From positions 58,522-122,521 of the forward strand of contig DJMJ01000016.1 of assembly GCA_002435325.1 (NCBI GenBank): a DNA stretch of 64,000 bases, read 5' to 3'. Positions 47,779 to 55,082 of this stretch are shown here, piece by piece. Source of the DNA: Nitrospira sp. UBA6493 (GTDB lineage Bacteria > Nitrospirota > Nitrospiria > Nitrospirales > Nitrospiraceae). Each line of letters begins with the position of its first letter. The stretch's first letter is position 1. Made by a program: the position numbers and the translations under genes. The notes beneath the pieces are model-generated. The model did not search any database. It had not been told where the DNA came from and was given only the letters and a program-made list of their open reading frames with translations.

Positions 47779-49617
47779 ATGATAACTACACCAACGACAT
47801 CCACGAAACCGAGCGCCGAAACGCATTTGCAGCGGACGCTGAACACCGCCTTGAACGAGTTGGGCATGGAGGCGGCCCTGGCCGCCATCTTCCATCAAGA
47901 GCAAGGACCGCTCGTCAGCCATGCCGCCCGCGGATTCACGCCGCGCGATGTGCAGTCGATTCTCCGGACCCTTTCGACCCACGCTGCGGCCCCGCAACCG
48001 CCGACAGGCCAGGATTCTGAGAATGGACGGACTATTCGCCTCAGACTCATCACGCCGGGATCGAAATCACTCCTGGGCATGCCGCTGCGCTATCGCCAGC
48101 GAACCTATGGGTTTGTGGTAATCGGACGAAAAGAAGGCGCCGCCTTCGCCAAGAAAGAAAAAACCCTACTGGAGCAGGCGGGCGATGGCATCACAAAAGC
48201 CCTCGAGCAAGAGGGGCTTTTTGATATGAATGTCGTGCTCAGCCGACCCTATGTGGCGCGCGAGCCGCTGCCACCGACTCCGGCCGTTCCAGAAATATTT
48301 GCCGCGCCAACCTCGCACTTGACCCCGGAATTGCAGGATAAGATCGTCGCCGTCCTGGGAGAAGCGAATCAATATGTGGCCTTCGATCGCGCCTGGGCCT
48401 CCTCCTACGATCCACTGGCTGGCAGCGTGGAAGTACTCGGGGTGGCCGGCGACCAAAAAGGCGAGCAGAAAGACAGCAAGAAAGACTTGCGCGCAGGCTT
48501 GCGACTGACACTCGACAGCTCGGCCTCCGGCTGGGCCGTCAGGCACCGCAAACCGCGCGTGGATCACGACTTGGCCTCGACGCAAGGCCGGTTCCTCGAC
48601 CACAAGCACCTCTACAAAGACCGTTTTCTGTCGTCGCTGGTCGTCCCATTCTTTGTCCGAGGACAAGTTGGCGGCACTCTCACGCTCGGCTCGAAAGAAT
48701 CCTCGCGCTATCAAGTAACGGATGCCCGCACCCTGGAGCCGATCATTCTCAAATTGGCCGATCTCCTTCAGGCGCCGCCCGTTGCCGTGCTGACGCCGGC
48801 GCCGGCGCCCGGAACCGACAGTGGCGATGACTCGGCCCAGGCGGCCGCCCCGACGGCCTTGGAACCGGTCATCCGGAAACAAGAACGCCAAGCCGCGATT
48901 GGAGAATTCAGCGCGTTCCTGGCGACGGAAATCCGCGAGCCGCTCGCGTCAATCCGCTCCCAATTGGAAGAAGTGACCGGCGAAGGGATTTTGGATTTTG
49001 ACCCGCAGACCCGCGTCGAGAATGCCATGCGCGATCTGATGCGCGTGGAAGCGATCCTGAACGAGATTCTTGACTTCGCCAAACCGCTCGAACTGAACCG
49101 ACGCCTCTGCCGCATTCCCGAAGTCCTCGAGAGTGCGTTGGTCGTCGTGGGCACCGATCTGGAAGTCACCCGCATTCAGGTCACCAAAGATTATTCGACC
49201 CAGATTGCCCCGGTTCGCGGCGATGAAGCCAAGCTCCAACAGGTCTTCCTCAGCATCTTCAAGAATGCGGGCGAAGCGATGACGCCGGGCGGCCATTTGC
49301 ACATTCAGGTCACCCAGCACCGCGCCGGACGCGGCATTGAAGTACAGACGCTGATCAAGAACGACGGCGCGCCGATCCCCGCCGACATTGTGGATAAGGT
49401 CTTCGAGCCATTCTTTACCACCAAGCGATCAGGAACCGGTTTAGGCTTGGCGACCGTCAAGAAGATCATTGAAGAGCATGGCGGATCCATTGCCATCGGC
49501 AGCGCTCCCGGCGAAGGCACGACAGTGACCATTCGGCTTCCCGGAGTCAGCCGCGGGCCGGCCTTCCGCCATCGCGGGCGAGGCCGACGGCCAACCCGCC
49601 GGCCAGCGGCAAGCTAG
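47779..49617 (+). CDS. GAF-domain sensor histidine-kinase-like protein without H-box histidine
   Basis: 612 residues, no membrane segment, so cytoplasmic. Residues about 15-150 form one GAF-like domain and about 190-335 a second (WAVRHRKPRVDHDLAS, RFLSSLVVPFFVRGQVGGTLTLGSKE). The kinase core has an intact N-box (FLSIFKNAGEAM, near residue 500), G1 (KVFEPFFTTK) and G2 (GTGLGLATVKKIIEEHGG). The H-box reads FLATEIREPLASI, with Thr where the phosphorylated His normally stands (AHEIRNPL). It may bind ATP but not act as a classical autokinase. C-terminus is an Arg-rich tail. No response regulator is adjacent. Confidence 0.85.
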   Translation: MITTPTTSTKPSAETHLQRTLNTALNELGMEAALAAIFHQEQGPLVSHAARGFTPRDVQSILRTLSTHAAAPQPPTGQDSENGRTIRLRLITPGSKSLLGMPLRYRQRTYGFVVIGRKEGAAFAKKEKTLLEQAGDGITKALEQEGLFDMNVVLSRPYVAREPLPPTPAVPEIFAAPTSHLTPELQDKIVAVLGEANQYVAFDRAWASSYDPLAGSVEVLGVAGDQKGEQKDSKKDLRAGLRLTLDSSASGWAVRHRKPRVDHDLASTQGRFLDHKHLYKDRFLSSLVVPFFVRGQVGGTLTLGSKESSRYQVTDARTLEPIILKLADLLQAPPVAVLTPAPAPGTDSGDDSAQAAAPTALEPVIRKQERQAAIGEFSAFLATEIREPLASIRSQLEEVTGEGILDFDPQTRVENAMRDLMRVEAILNEILDFAKPLELNRRLCRIPEVLESALVVVGTDLEVTRIQVTKDYSTQIAPVRGDEAKLQQVFLSIFKNAGEAMTPGGHLHIQVTQHRAGRGIEVQTLIKNDGAPIPADIVDKVFEPFFTTKRSGTGLGLATVKKIIEEHGGSIAIGSAPGEGTTVTIRLPGVSRGPAFRHRGRGRRPTRRPAAS

Positions 49618-49716
49618 CGAGGATGCGCCGATCAGCAAGGTGATTTTTATGATTCGCCTGAAAGCTGTGTCAATTGTGCTCCTTGAGAAAAGGGAGCGGG
49701 TGAGCCGCTTTCATGC

Positions 49717-49746
49717 TTGACAGGGGTACCCCCCCGTCGCTATGAT
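49717..49746 (+). promoter_or_regulatory. Promoter with palindrome in its spacer
   Basis: TTGACA (49717-49722), an 18-base spacer and TATGAT (49741-49746). The spacer starts with the perfect palindrome GGGGTACCCC (49723-49732). The next gene's ATG at 49828 lies about 75 bases beyond the predicted start. Palindromes between the two boxes are a feature of MerR-type regulated promoters, but the 10-base site is short, so this is only suggestive. Confidence 0.6.
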
Positions 49747-49827
49747 ATCGGGCACTTGATTCGTCATTGAATATTCGACCGTTTTAAAACGTATTTCTCC
49801 AGCCACCATTATTCAAAGGAGTAGGGT

Positions 49828-50193
49828 ATGAAGCTCGTACTCGGCACTATTGCGACCTTGTCCGGTGTGCTTTTTGTCTTGTCGATGGCCTCAGCCAACC
49901 CGGGGCTTCTTCCGAAGCATGAAGGCTACCCGATGAAGAACAGCGGGAGCCCCGTCACTGGCCAACCAACGGCTAATGATCCGGGCCAATCAGATGCCCG
50001 CGGTGAAGCCACATTGCTGAAGTCAGCAGATTCCATCAAGAGCGCTCAGCAAAACCTTAAGAAAACGGACAATGACCGGATCGTCGAGAGCGCAGGCGCA
50101 GGTCGCCTCCCGAAGGTGCAGGGCCCCCAGATTCAGATCGCCCCGCCGGTCACCTCGGCCACGAAGATCGGTGCTGATCGTAAGATCGAGTAG
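49828..50193 (+). CDS. Small secreted protein, Pro/Gly/Lys-rich
   Basis: 121 residues, signal peptide to about residue 23 (MASANP). The mature protein is polar and probably disordered, with a Lys/Gln patch (SAQQNLKKTDNDRIVESAGAG). No family recognised. AAAGGAG precedes the ATG; it has its own promoter (49717) and a strong terminator (50218), so it is a single-gene unit, probably well expressed. Confidence 0.75.
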   Translation: MKLVLGTIATLSGVLFVLSMASANPGLLPKHEGYPMKNSGSPVTGQPTANDPGQSDARGEATLLKSADSIKSAQQNLKKTDNDRIVESAGAGRLPKVQGPQIQIAPPVTSATKIGADRKIE

Positions 50194-50217
50194 TCGATTC
50201 ATCGTTCCTATTGAAAA

Positions 50218-50252
50218 GGGGGATGCCGTATGAAACGGCATCCCCCTTTTTT
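50218..50252 (+). terminator. Bidirectional Rho-independent terminator
   Basis: A perfect 12-base stem (GGGGGATGCCGT / ACGGCATCCCCC, 50218-50229 and 50235-50246) with a 5-base loop and six T on the plus side (50247-50252). On the minus side GAAAA gives TTTTC, so it also serves the glycosylase gene ending at 50281. Confidence 0.9.
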
Positions 50253-50280
50253 ATTTCCCTGCACACTTCAATCCATTGGA

Positions 50281-50862
50281 TCAGGCCATTGTCCTTCTCC
50301 TGCTGCGCTTGATCATCGGCCGAGGCAGATCAAGCCGAAATCGCCACGGTTTCTTCGCCCATTCACCGGCATAGTCGACACCGATTCGTGGAAATACCCG
50401 TACCTGATGGCGAGGAATGCGTCCGCCTCGCTCTTCAAACCAGAGCATCTCTTGAATCGTCAGGTCATGCCGATTCAAATTGCGATCAATCTGCAGCGCC
50501 CGACAGAGCCGGCCCGGCCCATCAATCAACTCTCCATCGAGTTCAATTGCGCGAATCAACACCGCTGCGGGACGCTCCTCCTTCTCAGTCACCACATTCA
50601 AACAGTGATACATGCCATAGATCAGATACACGTAGGCGATCCCGCTCGGACCGAACATCACCTCGGTTCGCGCTGTTCGTCCCTTCGAGGCATGACAGGC
50701 CTTATCCTCGCCGCCTACATAGGCTTCGACTTCGATAATCCGTCCGGCCATCTCGCGACCCTCAAGTGATCGCACCAGATACTTGCCGATCAACGATCGG
50801 GCGACCTGCACCGTAGGACGGGAAAAGTATGCTTTCGAGAGAACTGTTCGGCCTATCCCCAC
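50281..50862 (-). CDS. mpg: DNA-3-methyladenine glycosylase (AAG/MPG family)
   Basis: About 193 residues from the GTG at 50862 (GGAG six bases upstream). An upstream start at 50898 gives 205 residues with no family match in the extra part. Marks: FSRPTVQVARSLIGKYL, the catalytic Glu in IIEVEAYVGGEDKACH, MFGPSGIAYVYLIYGMYHCLNVV, and GPGRLCRAL near residue 120. Excises 3-alkylated and other damaged purines in base-excision repair. Ends at the shared terminator. Confidence 0.9.
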   Translation of the reverse strand: MGIGRTVLSKAYFSRPTVQVARSLIGKYLVRSLEGREMAGRIIEVEAYVGGEDKACHASKGRTARTEVMFGPSGIAYVYLIYGMYHCLNVVTEKEERPAAVLIRAIELDGELIDGPGRLCRALQIDRNLNRHDLTIQEMLWFEERGGRIPRHQVRVFPRIGVDYAGEWAKKPWRFRLDLPRPMIKRSRRRTMA

Positions 50863-51021
50863 AGCAATCTCCACGTGCCTGCTCAAAGATATTCGCACAC
50901 CGCCTCCTCAAATTGACATCCGGCAAGGCCGCAAGAAGATCGGCGACTGAGGCGTACGACCAGTACGTCACAGGGAGACGACCGATCGAAAACGCAGCGG
51001 GAGGTCATTTTCAGGAAGCGA

Positions 51022-53064
51022 TCAAAAGTACCAAGAGAGGCCGCCCATCACCATCCGCGGATTCCCCGGCACGAAATGGATATCGGTAACGGCAACCGCC
51101 TCACTGCGCAGCCGGGATGCGAACGCAAAGGTCGCCTGCTCCCACTTAGTATTAAGCAGATTTTGAATAAAGAAAAAGGCTTCCATGCGGCCATGCGGCA
51201 GCTTGACCGGCAGTTGATAGCGCTCCGACAGATCGATGTTGATCCAGGCCGGAGATTTGATGCTGCGATCTTCGGTCAAAGGCCTCACCCCTAGATACGT
51301 CGCTTGCAGTTGAGAGGTCAGCCCCTCCGGCCATTTCAACAACAGCGCACCATAGGCCGTCACCTCGGGTGCTAATGGGATCGCAGCACCGTTGCGGAAC
51401 TCAGCATTCGTCCAGGTCACACTACCATTAAAATACAGCGGCCCCCACACCTGGCCCCGCGTAGCGACTTCCACACCTTCCCGTGTGGTCGCCCCGCGAA
51501 TCTCCGTCGTGCCTTCGTCGCCGACAAGGACAAGTTCCGATTTGAGGTCGAGCCGCCAGAGCGTCGCGATCAATTCCACGCTCTCGGCGCCGAAAGGTTT
51601 CGACCGCACGCCCACTTCATAGCTCCTGGCCCGCGCAAGCGGAGAAGAGCCTGGCGCCACCGCAGACCGCGCATCGTTGCTATGATACCCCTCTCCGTAG
51701 TTCGCGAAAAACTCGGTGCTGGCCCAGGGGCCCAGAATCAGATTCATCTTCGGCAGAATGACGCCGGAACTCTTCCGGCCCGCCGGTTGCTGCGCACAGG
51801 TGGCACAGCGGTTACGGACATCGAACGTAAAAGTTTCCCCACGCAGCCCGCCAGCCAGCCTCAGCCATTCCATCGGCTGCACTTCCGCCTTCACATACGG
51901 CGCATACGAGGCCTCGAGGATGTCGCTGTCCATCGTGACTCCCGTCACCGCCCGCCTGGTTTGCGTGCCGAGCCTGACATGAATCTCGTCTGCCCGGCTT
52001 TGCACGCCGATGGCCCCGATGCTGGGGAGGCCGAACACTTCGCCGCGCTGCTTGTAGCCGAGATCGCCACCATACATCACGCGACGATCTGACTGGACGA
52101 TGCCGTCGCCGTTGACTGAATCGTTTTGGAAGAAGGTGAAATTGGTATAGAGATCGAGCCGATAGTACTGCGCGTAGGCGTTGGCGAAGAACTGCCCACC
52201 GGTAGTGGTATCGTAATGGTAGTTCAGATGCGTCGTCGTGCGCAGCGTCTTGCCCCCTTCCGACGGATCGATGGCGCCGAACCGGTCGAGCGTCCCGTCG
52301 TTCACGGCACGGAGCGGAATCTCCCCCGAGGCGTTCCAGTGCGCCTGGTGATAGGTCGCCTTGAGGCTAAGTTCGTCCCGGCTGGTCAGATTCGTCGTCA
52401 TCTTGCCAAACAGGTTCGCACGGAAATACCGGTTATCGTGTTCAAACGGCCCGTTCGTAAAATAGCCTTCGGAGGCGATCAGGGTGCGGACCTTGTCTTT
52501 CGTCGGCGAGAACATGAGGAGATAGCGTTGCGTGTCGAATTGTCCCCCCGCCCCCTGCGCCACACCTTCCTTGACGACGTCTCGCGTCTTGAAATTCACG
52601 GCCCCCGCTGTGGCAAAATCCCCATACTCGGGCAAGTAGGCCCCCTTGTTCACCTCCAAGCCCTCGATAGTTTCCGGAATGATGAAGTTGAGATCGGTGT
52701 AGCCCTGCCCATGTGCATGAGAACGCATATTCACCGGCATGCCGTCAGTAAAGAACGCAACGTCGGTGCCATGGTCGGCATCGAATCCGCGCAGGAAGTA
52801 TTGATCGGCCTTCCCGGCTCCACCGGAATGTTCCACGGCAAGGAATCCTGGGATCAAACGCAGCACCTGAGCTGGACGGCCTTGCGGCTGAAGGAGATAT
52901 TCCTTGTCGGGAATAAATTGCTGAGAAGAAGCCGCTACCGGCCGCTCACCGATCACCGAGACTTCTGGCACTTCCAATTCCGGCACATCCGGATCATGGG
53001 CGCGGGCCACCCAAGGACTCAGCACCGCCACACAACAGAGCAGGACAAGCGTACGAGGTATCAC
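51022..53064 (-). CDS. TonB-dependent outer-membrane receptor (probable nickel uptake)
   Basis: 680 residues. Signal peptide to about residue 22 (ARAHDP). The plug domain spans about residues 55-155 (PAQVLRLIPGFLAVEHSGGAGKADQYFLRGFDADHGTDVAFF, MPVNMRSHAHGQGYTDLNFI). A 22-strand barrel follows, ending in the aromatic residue of a final SWYF. A His-rich loop (RSHAHGQGY) could bind metal. It starts 8 bases after nikR, so nickel-responsive control is expected. Ligand specificity is inferred from that context. Confidence 0.85.
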   Translation of the reverse strand: MIPRTLVLLCCVAVLSPWVARAHDPDVPELEVPEVSVIGERPVAASSQQFIPDKEYLLQPQGRPAQVLRLIPGFLAVEHSGGAGKADQYFLRGFDADHGTDVAFFTDGMPVNMRSHAHGQGYTDLNFIIPETIEGLEVNKGAYLPEYGDFATAGAVNFKTRDVVKEGVAQGAGGQFDTQRYLLMFSPTKDKVRTLIASEGYFTNGPFEHDNRYFRANLFGKMTTNLTSRDELSLKATYHQAHWNASGEIPLRAVNDGTLDRFGAIDPSEGGKTLRTTTHLNYHYDTTTGGQFFANAYAQYYRLDLYTNFTFFQNDSVNGDGIVQSDRRVMYGGDLGYKQRGEVFGLPSIGAIGVQSRADEIHVRLGTQTRRAVTGVTMDSDILEASYAPYVKAEVQPMEWLRLAGGLRGETFTFDVRNRCATCAQQPAGRKSSGVILPKMNLILGPWASTEFFANYGEGYHSNDARSAVAPGSSPLARARSYEVGVRSKPFGAESVELIATLWRLDLKSELVLVGDEGTTEIRGATTREGVEVATRGQVWGPLYFNGSVTWTNAEFRNGAAIPLAPEVTAYGALLLKWPEGLTSQLQATYLGVRPLTEDRSIKSPAWINIDLSERYQLPVKLPHGRMEAFFFIQNLLNTKWEQATFAFASRLRSEAVAVTDIHFVPGNPRMVMGGLSWYF

Positions 53065-53071
53065 GCCGTAC

Positions 53072-53488
53072 TCAGCTTAACCCTTTGCCGGTCGTCGTCA
53101 TCGTGAGCTTGCCATGCTTTACACCCTTCACACTGATCAATGCGTCTGCGACCTTGCGAATCTCAGCGCCCTTCCCCTTGACCACCAGCACCTCCAGGCA
53201 ATGATCGTGATCAAGATGCACATGCATCCCAGACAGTATCTTTCCGTGATAGTCGTGCTGAATGTCGGTGAGCTTGCTCGTGAGGTCACGAACGTGATGA
53301 TCGTAGACAAAGGTAATAGTCCCGACCGTCTCTTTATTCTCGCCCCATTCCTGCTCGACTAAATTATCCCGGATCAGATCGCGCAGAGCTTCTGAACGGC
53401 TGGTGTACTTCCGCCGCTCGATATGTTGATCGAACGCGTCCAGTAGATGATGATCAAGAGAGACGCCGAAACGAACCAGCTTTTTCAT
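53072..53488 (-). CDS. nikR: Nickel-responsive regulator NikR
   Basis: 138 residues. N-terminal ribbon-helix-helix (VRFGVSLDHHLLDAFDQHIERRKYTSRSEALRDLIRDNL) followed by the ACT-like metal domain. The Ni site residues are present: His in HDYHGKIL and the run MHVHLDHDHCLEVLVVKG with the two His and the Cys that form the square-planar site. In the nickel-bound state it represses or controls uptake genes. The promoter overlaps a large inverted repeat (53497-53525), so it probably regulates itself and the receptor. Confidence 0.93.
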   Translation of the reverse strand: MKKLVRFGVSLDHHLLDAFDQHIERRKYTSRSEALRDLIRDNLVEQEWGENKETVGTITFVYDHHVRDLTSKLTDIQHDYHGKILSGMHVHLDHDHCLEVLVVKGKGAEIRKVADALISVKGVKHGKLTMTTTGKGLS

Positions 53489-53496
53489 ATTCCTCC

Positions 53497-53525
53497 GGTG
53501 CTACGACTTTTGAAAACGTAGCACC
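53497..53525. promoter_or_regulatory. Probable NikR operator
   Basis: Perfect 9-base inverted repeat GGTGCTACG-N11-CGTAGCACC. Taken as GTGCTAC-N13-GTAGCAC it resembles the published GTGTTAC-N13/14-GTAACAC type of NikR box rather than the E. coli GTATGA-N16-TCATAC type. A TTGACG box (minus strand 53544-53539) and a weak -10 (TACGTT, 53520-53515) put the -10 inside the palindrome. The site ends 9 bases before the nikR ATG. Confidence 0.65.
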
Positions 53526-53589
53526 AGAAGAACAAACCCGTCAAGATAGGCCACAGCCGGTCATCGGCCAGATCTTGGATGGTGGAGAA

Positions 53590-55002
53590 CTATTCGCCTT
53601 GAATGGGGATGTACATCGCATTGCCCTGACGATTGACAAGCAGGAGGGCGAGGTCGGTGGGCTTGAGTGGATCGGCCAGCCGTTGGAACGTCGCAAAATT
53701 GTTGACGGGCTGCCGGTTGAGTTCGAGCACCACATCGCCGGGCTGCAGCCCTGAGGATTCGGCAAGACTGCCTTCTTCGATATCGGTCACAACAACGCCG
53801 CTGTTGACGGACAAATCCATCTGTCTGGCCAATGGAGGCGTCACGTCGTCGAAAACCACGCCTGCCAGCGGATGCGCTGTCGAAGCCGTGGCTGAGGCTC
53901 CCTGTACCTTTTTGGCCCGTTCCCTTGGAGCCTCCTGAACAACCAGCTCGGCCTGATACGATTTCCCGTCCCGAATAATATCCAGGCGGTGTTTCGTGCC
54001 GATTGCCGACTGCGCCACTAGATTGCGCAGATGCCCGCTGTCCATCACGTCGCGCCCGTCGAAGCGCACGACGACGTCGCTCCGCTTGAGTCCGGCCCGT
54101 TCAGCAGATCCTTTCGCCTGCAAATCGGTGACGATCGCCCCTTTGACGTCCGGGAGCCGAAAGATCTTCGCCAGGAGCGGACTCACATCTTGCGTCGAGG
54201 CTCCAAGGAATCCCCGCACCACCCGTCCGGTCTTGATCAGGCTCTGCATCGCCGCACGCGCCATGTTGCTGGGGATGGCAAACCCGACTCCGACGCTACC
54301 GCCGGTCGGGCTGGCGATGGCCGTGTTGATGCCGACGAGCTCGCCGTTCACGTTGACCAAAGCTCCGCCCGAGTTGCCGGGATTGATGGGAGCATCGGTT
54401 TGGATGAAATCTTCGAAATCCGCCACGCCGACATCAGCCCGTCCCACCGCACTGACAATGCCGAACGTCACCGTCCGGCTCAAGCCGAGCGGATTGCCGA
54501 TCGCGAGGACAAACTCGCCAACGGCGAGCGTGCTGGAATCCCCCCAGGCCGCGACCGGCAAATTCGTCGCGTTGATTTTCACCACCGCGACATCGGTCTT
54601 CGGATCAGTCGCCACAACCTTGCCTTTGTACTGCCGCCGATCGGCTAGAATCACTTCCACATCCACCGCATCTGCGACCACATGGTTATTCGTAATAATG
54701 TAGCCGTCCGACGACACGATCACGCCGGAACCTTGCCCGTACTGGCGGCGCGCCGGCGGTTCTTTGAACAATCCAAACGGCAACGTCTCGTCACTGAAGG
54801 CCTGATCTCGCACCATCACAGTCGAAGCGATGCTCACGACAGCCGGAATCACCTTGATCGCCGTCGCTTTGACCTGGTTTTGAAGATCGGCCCCGCTTGA
54901 GACCCGATAAAGATGGGAGGCTGCCTCACCCTCCCCGGCAAAAAGTACAAGAGAGAAGGCGAACCCGATGCTCCAAGAGAATAAGAAAAACAGTCGTGTC
55001 AT
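53590..55002 (-). CDS. degP: DegP/HtrA-type periplasmic serine protease
   Basis: 470 residues with a signal peptide (about residues 1-27). Trypsin-like domain with the catalytic His in IITNNHVV (near 106), Asp in KTDVAVVKI (near 136), and Ser in NPGNSGGALV (near 210). Two PDZ domains follow: about 255-350 (RGFLGASTQDVSPLLAKIF, ERAGLKRSDVVVRFDGRDV) and 370-465 (SLAESSGLQPGDVVLELNRQPV). Acts as protease and chaperone on misfolded envelope proteins. It is 80 bases downstream of the copper ATPase gene. Confidence 0.92.
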   Translation of the reverse strand: MTRLFFLFSWSIGFAFSLVLFAGEGEAASHLYRVSSGADLQNQVKATAIKVIPAVVSIASTVMVRDQAFSDETLPFGLFKEPPARRQYGQGSGVIVSSDGYIITNNHVVADAVDVEVILADRRQYKGKVVATDPKTDVAVVKINATNLPVAAWGDSSTLAVGEFVLAIGNPLGLSRTVTFGIVSAVGRADVGVADFEDFIQTDAPINPGNSGGALVNVNGELVGINTAIASPTGGSVGVGFAIPSNMARAAMQSLIKTGRVVRGFLGASTQDVSPLLAKIFRLPDVKGAIVTDLQAKGSAERAGLKRSDVVVRFDGRDVMDSGHLRNLVAQSAIGTKHRLDIIRDGKSYQAELVVQEAPRERAKKVQGASATASTAHPLAGVVFDDVTPPLARQMDLSVNSGVVVTDIEEGSLAESSGLQPGDVVLELNRQPVNNFATFQRLADPLKPTDLALLLVNRQGNAMYIPIQGE

Positions 55003-55082
55003 ACCTGCGCCCTACTGTATCGAGGATTTATATCCTGAAGAGTTGCACGCGTGAGCGTATCATGCGAGCAACGCCCACGCAC

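Noticed and set aside
50762..50971. 69-codon minus-strand frame upstream of mpg (starting near the GTACTGGTCGTACG palindrome)
   Set aside because: It overlaps mpg in another frame and lacks a Shine-Dalgarno site; at most a piece of a repeated intergenic sequence.
52126..53106. 326-codon plus-strand frame antisense to the TonB receptor
   Set aside because: Antisense to a gene with clear TonB-receptor features; no family match.
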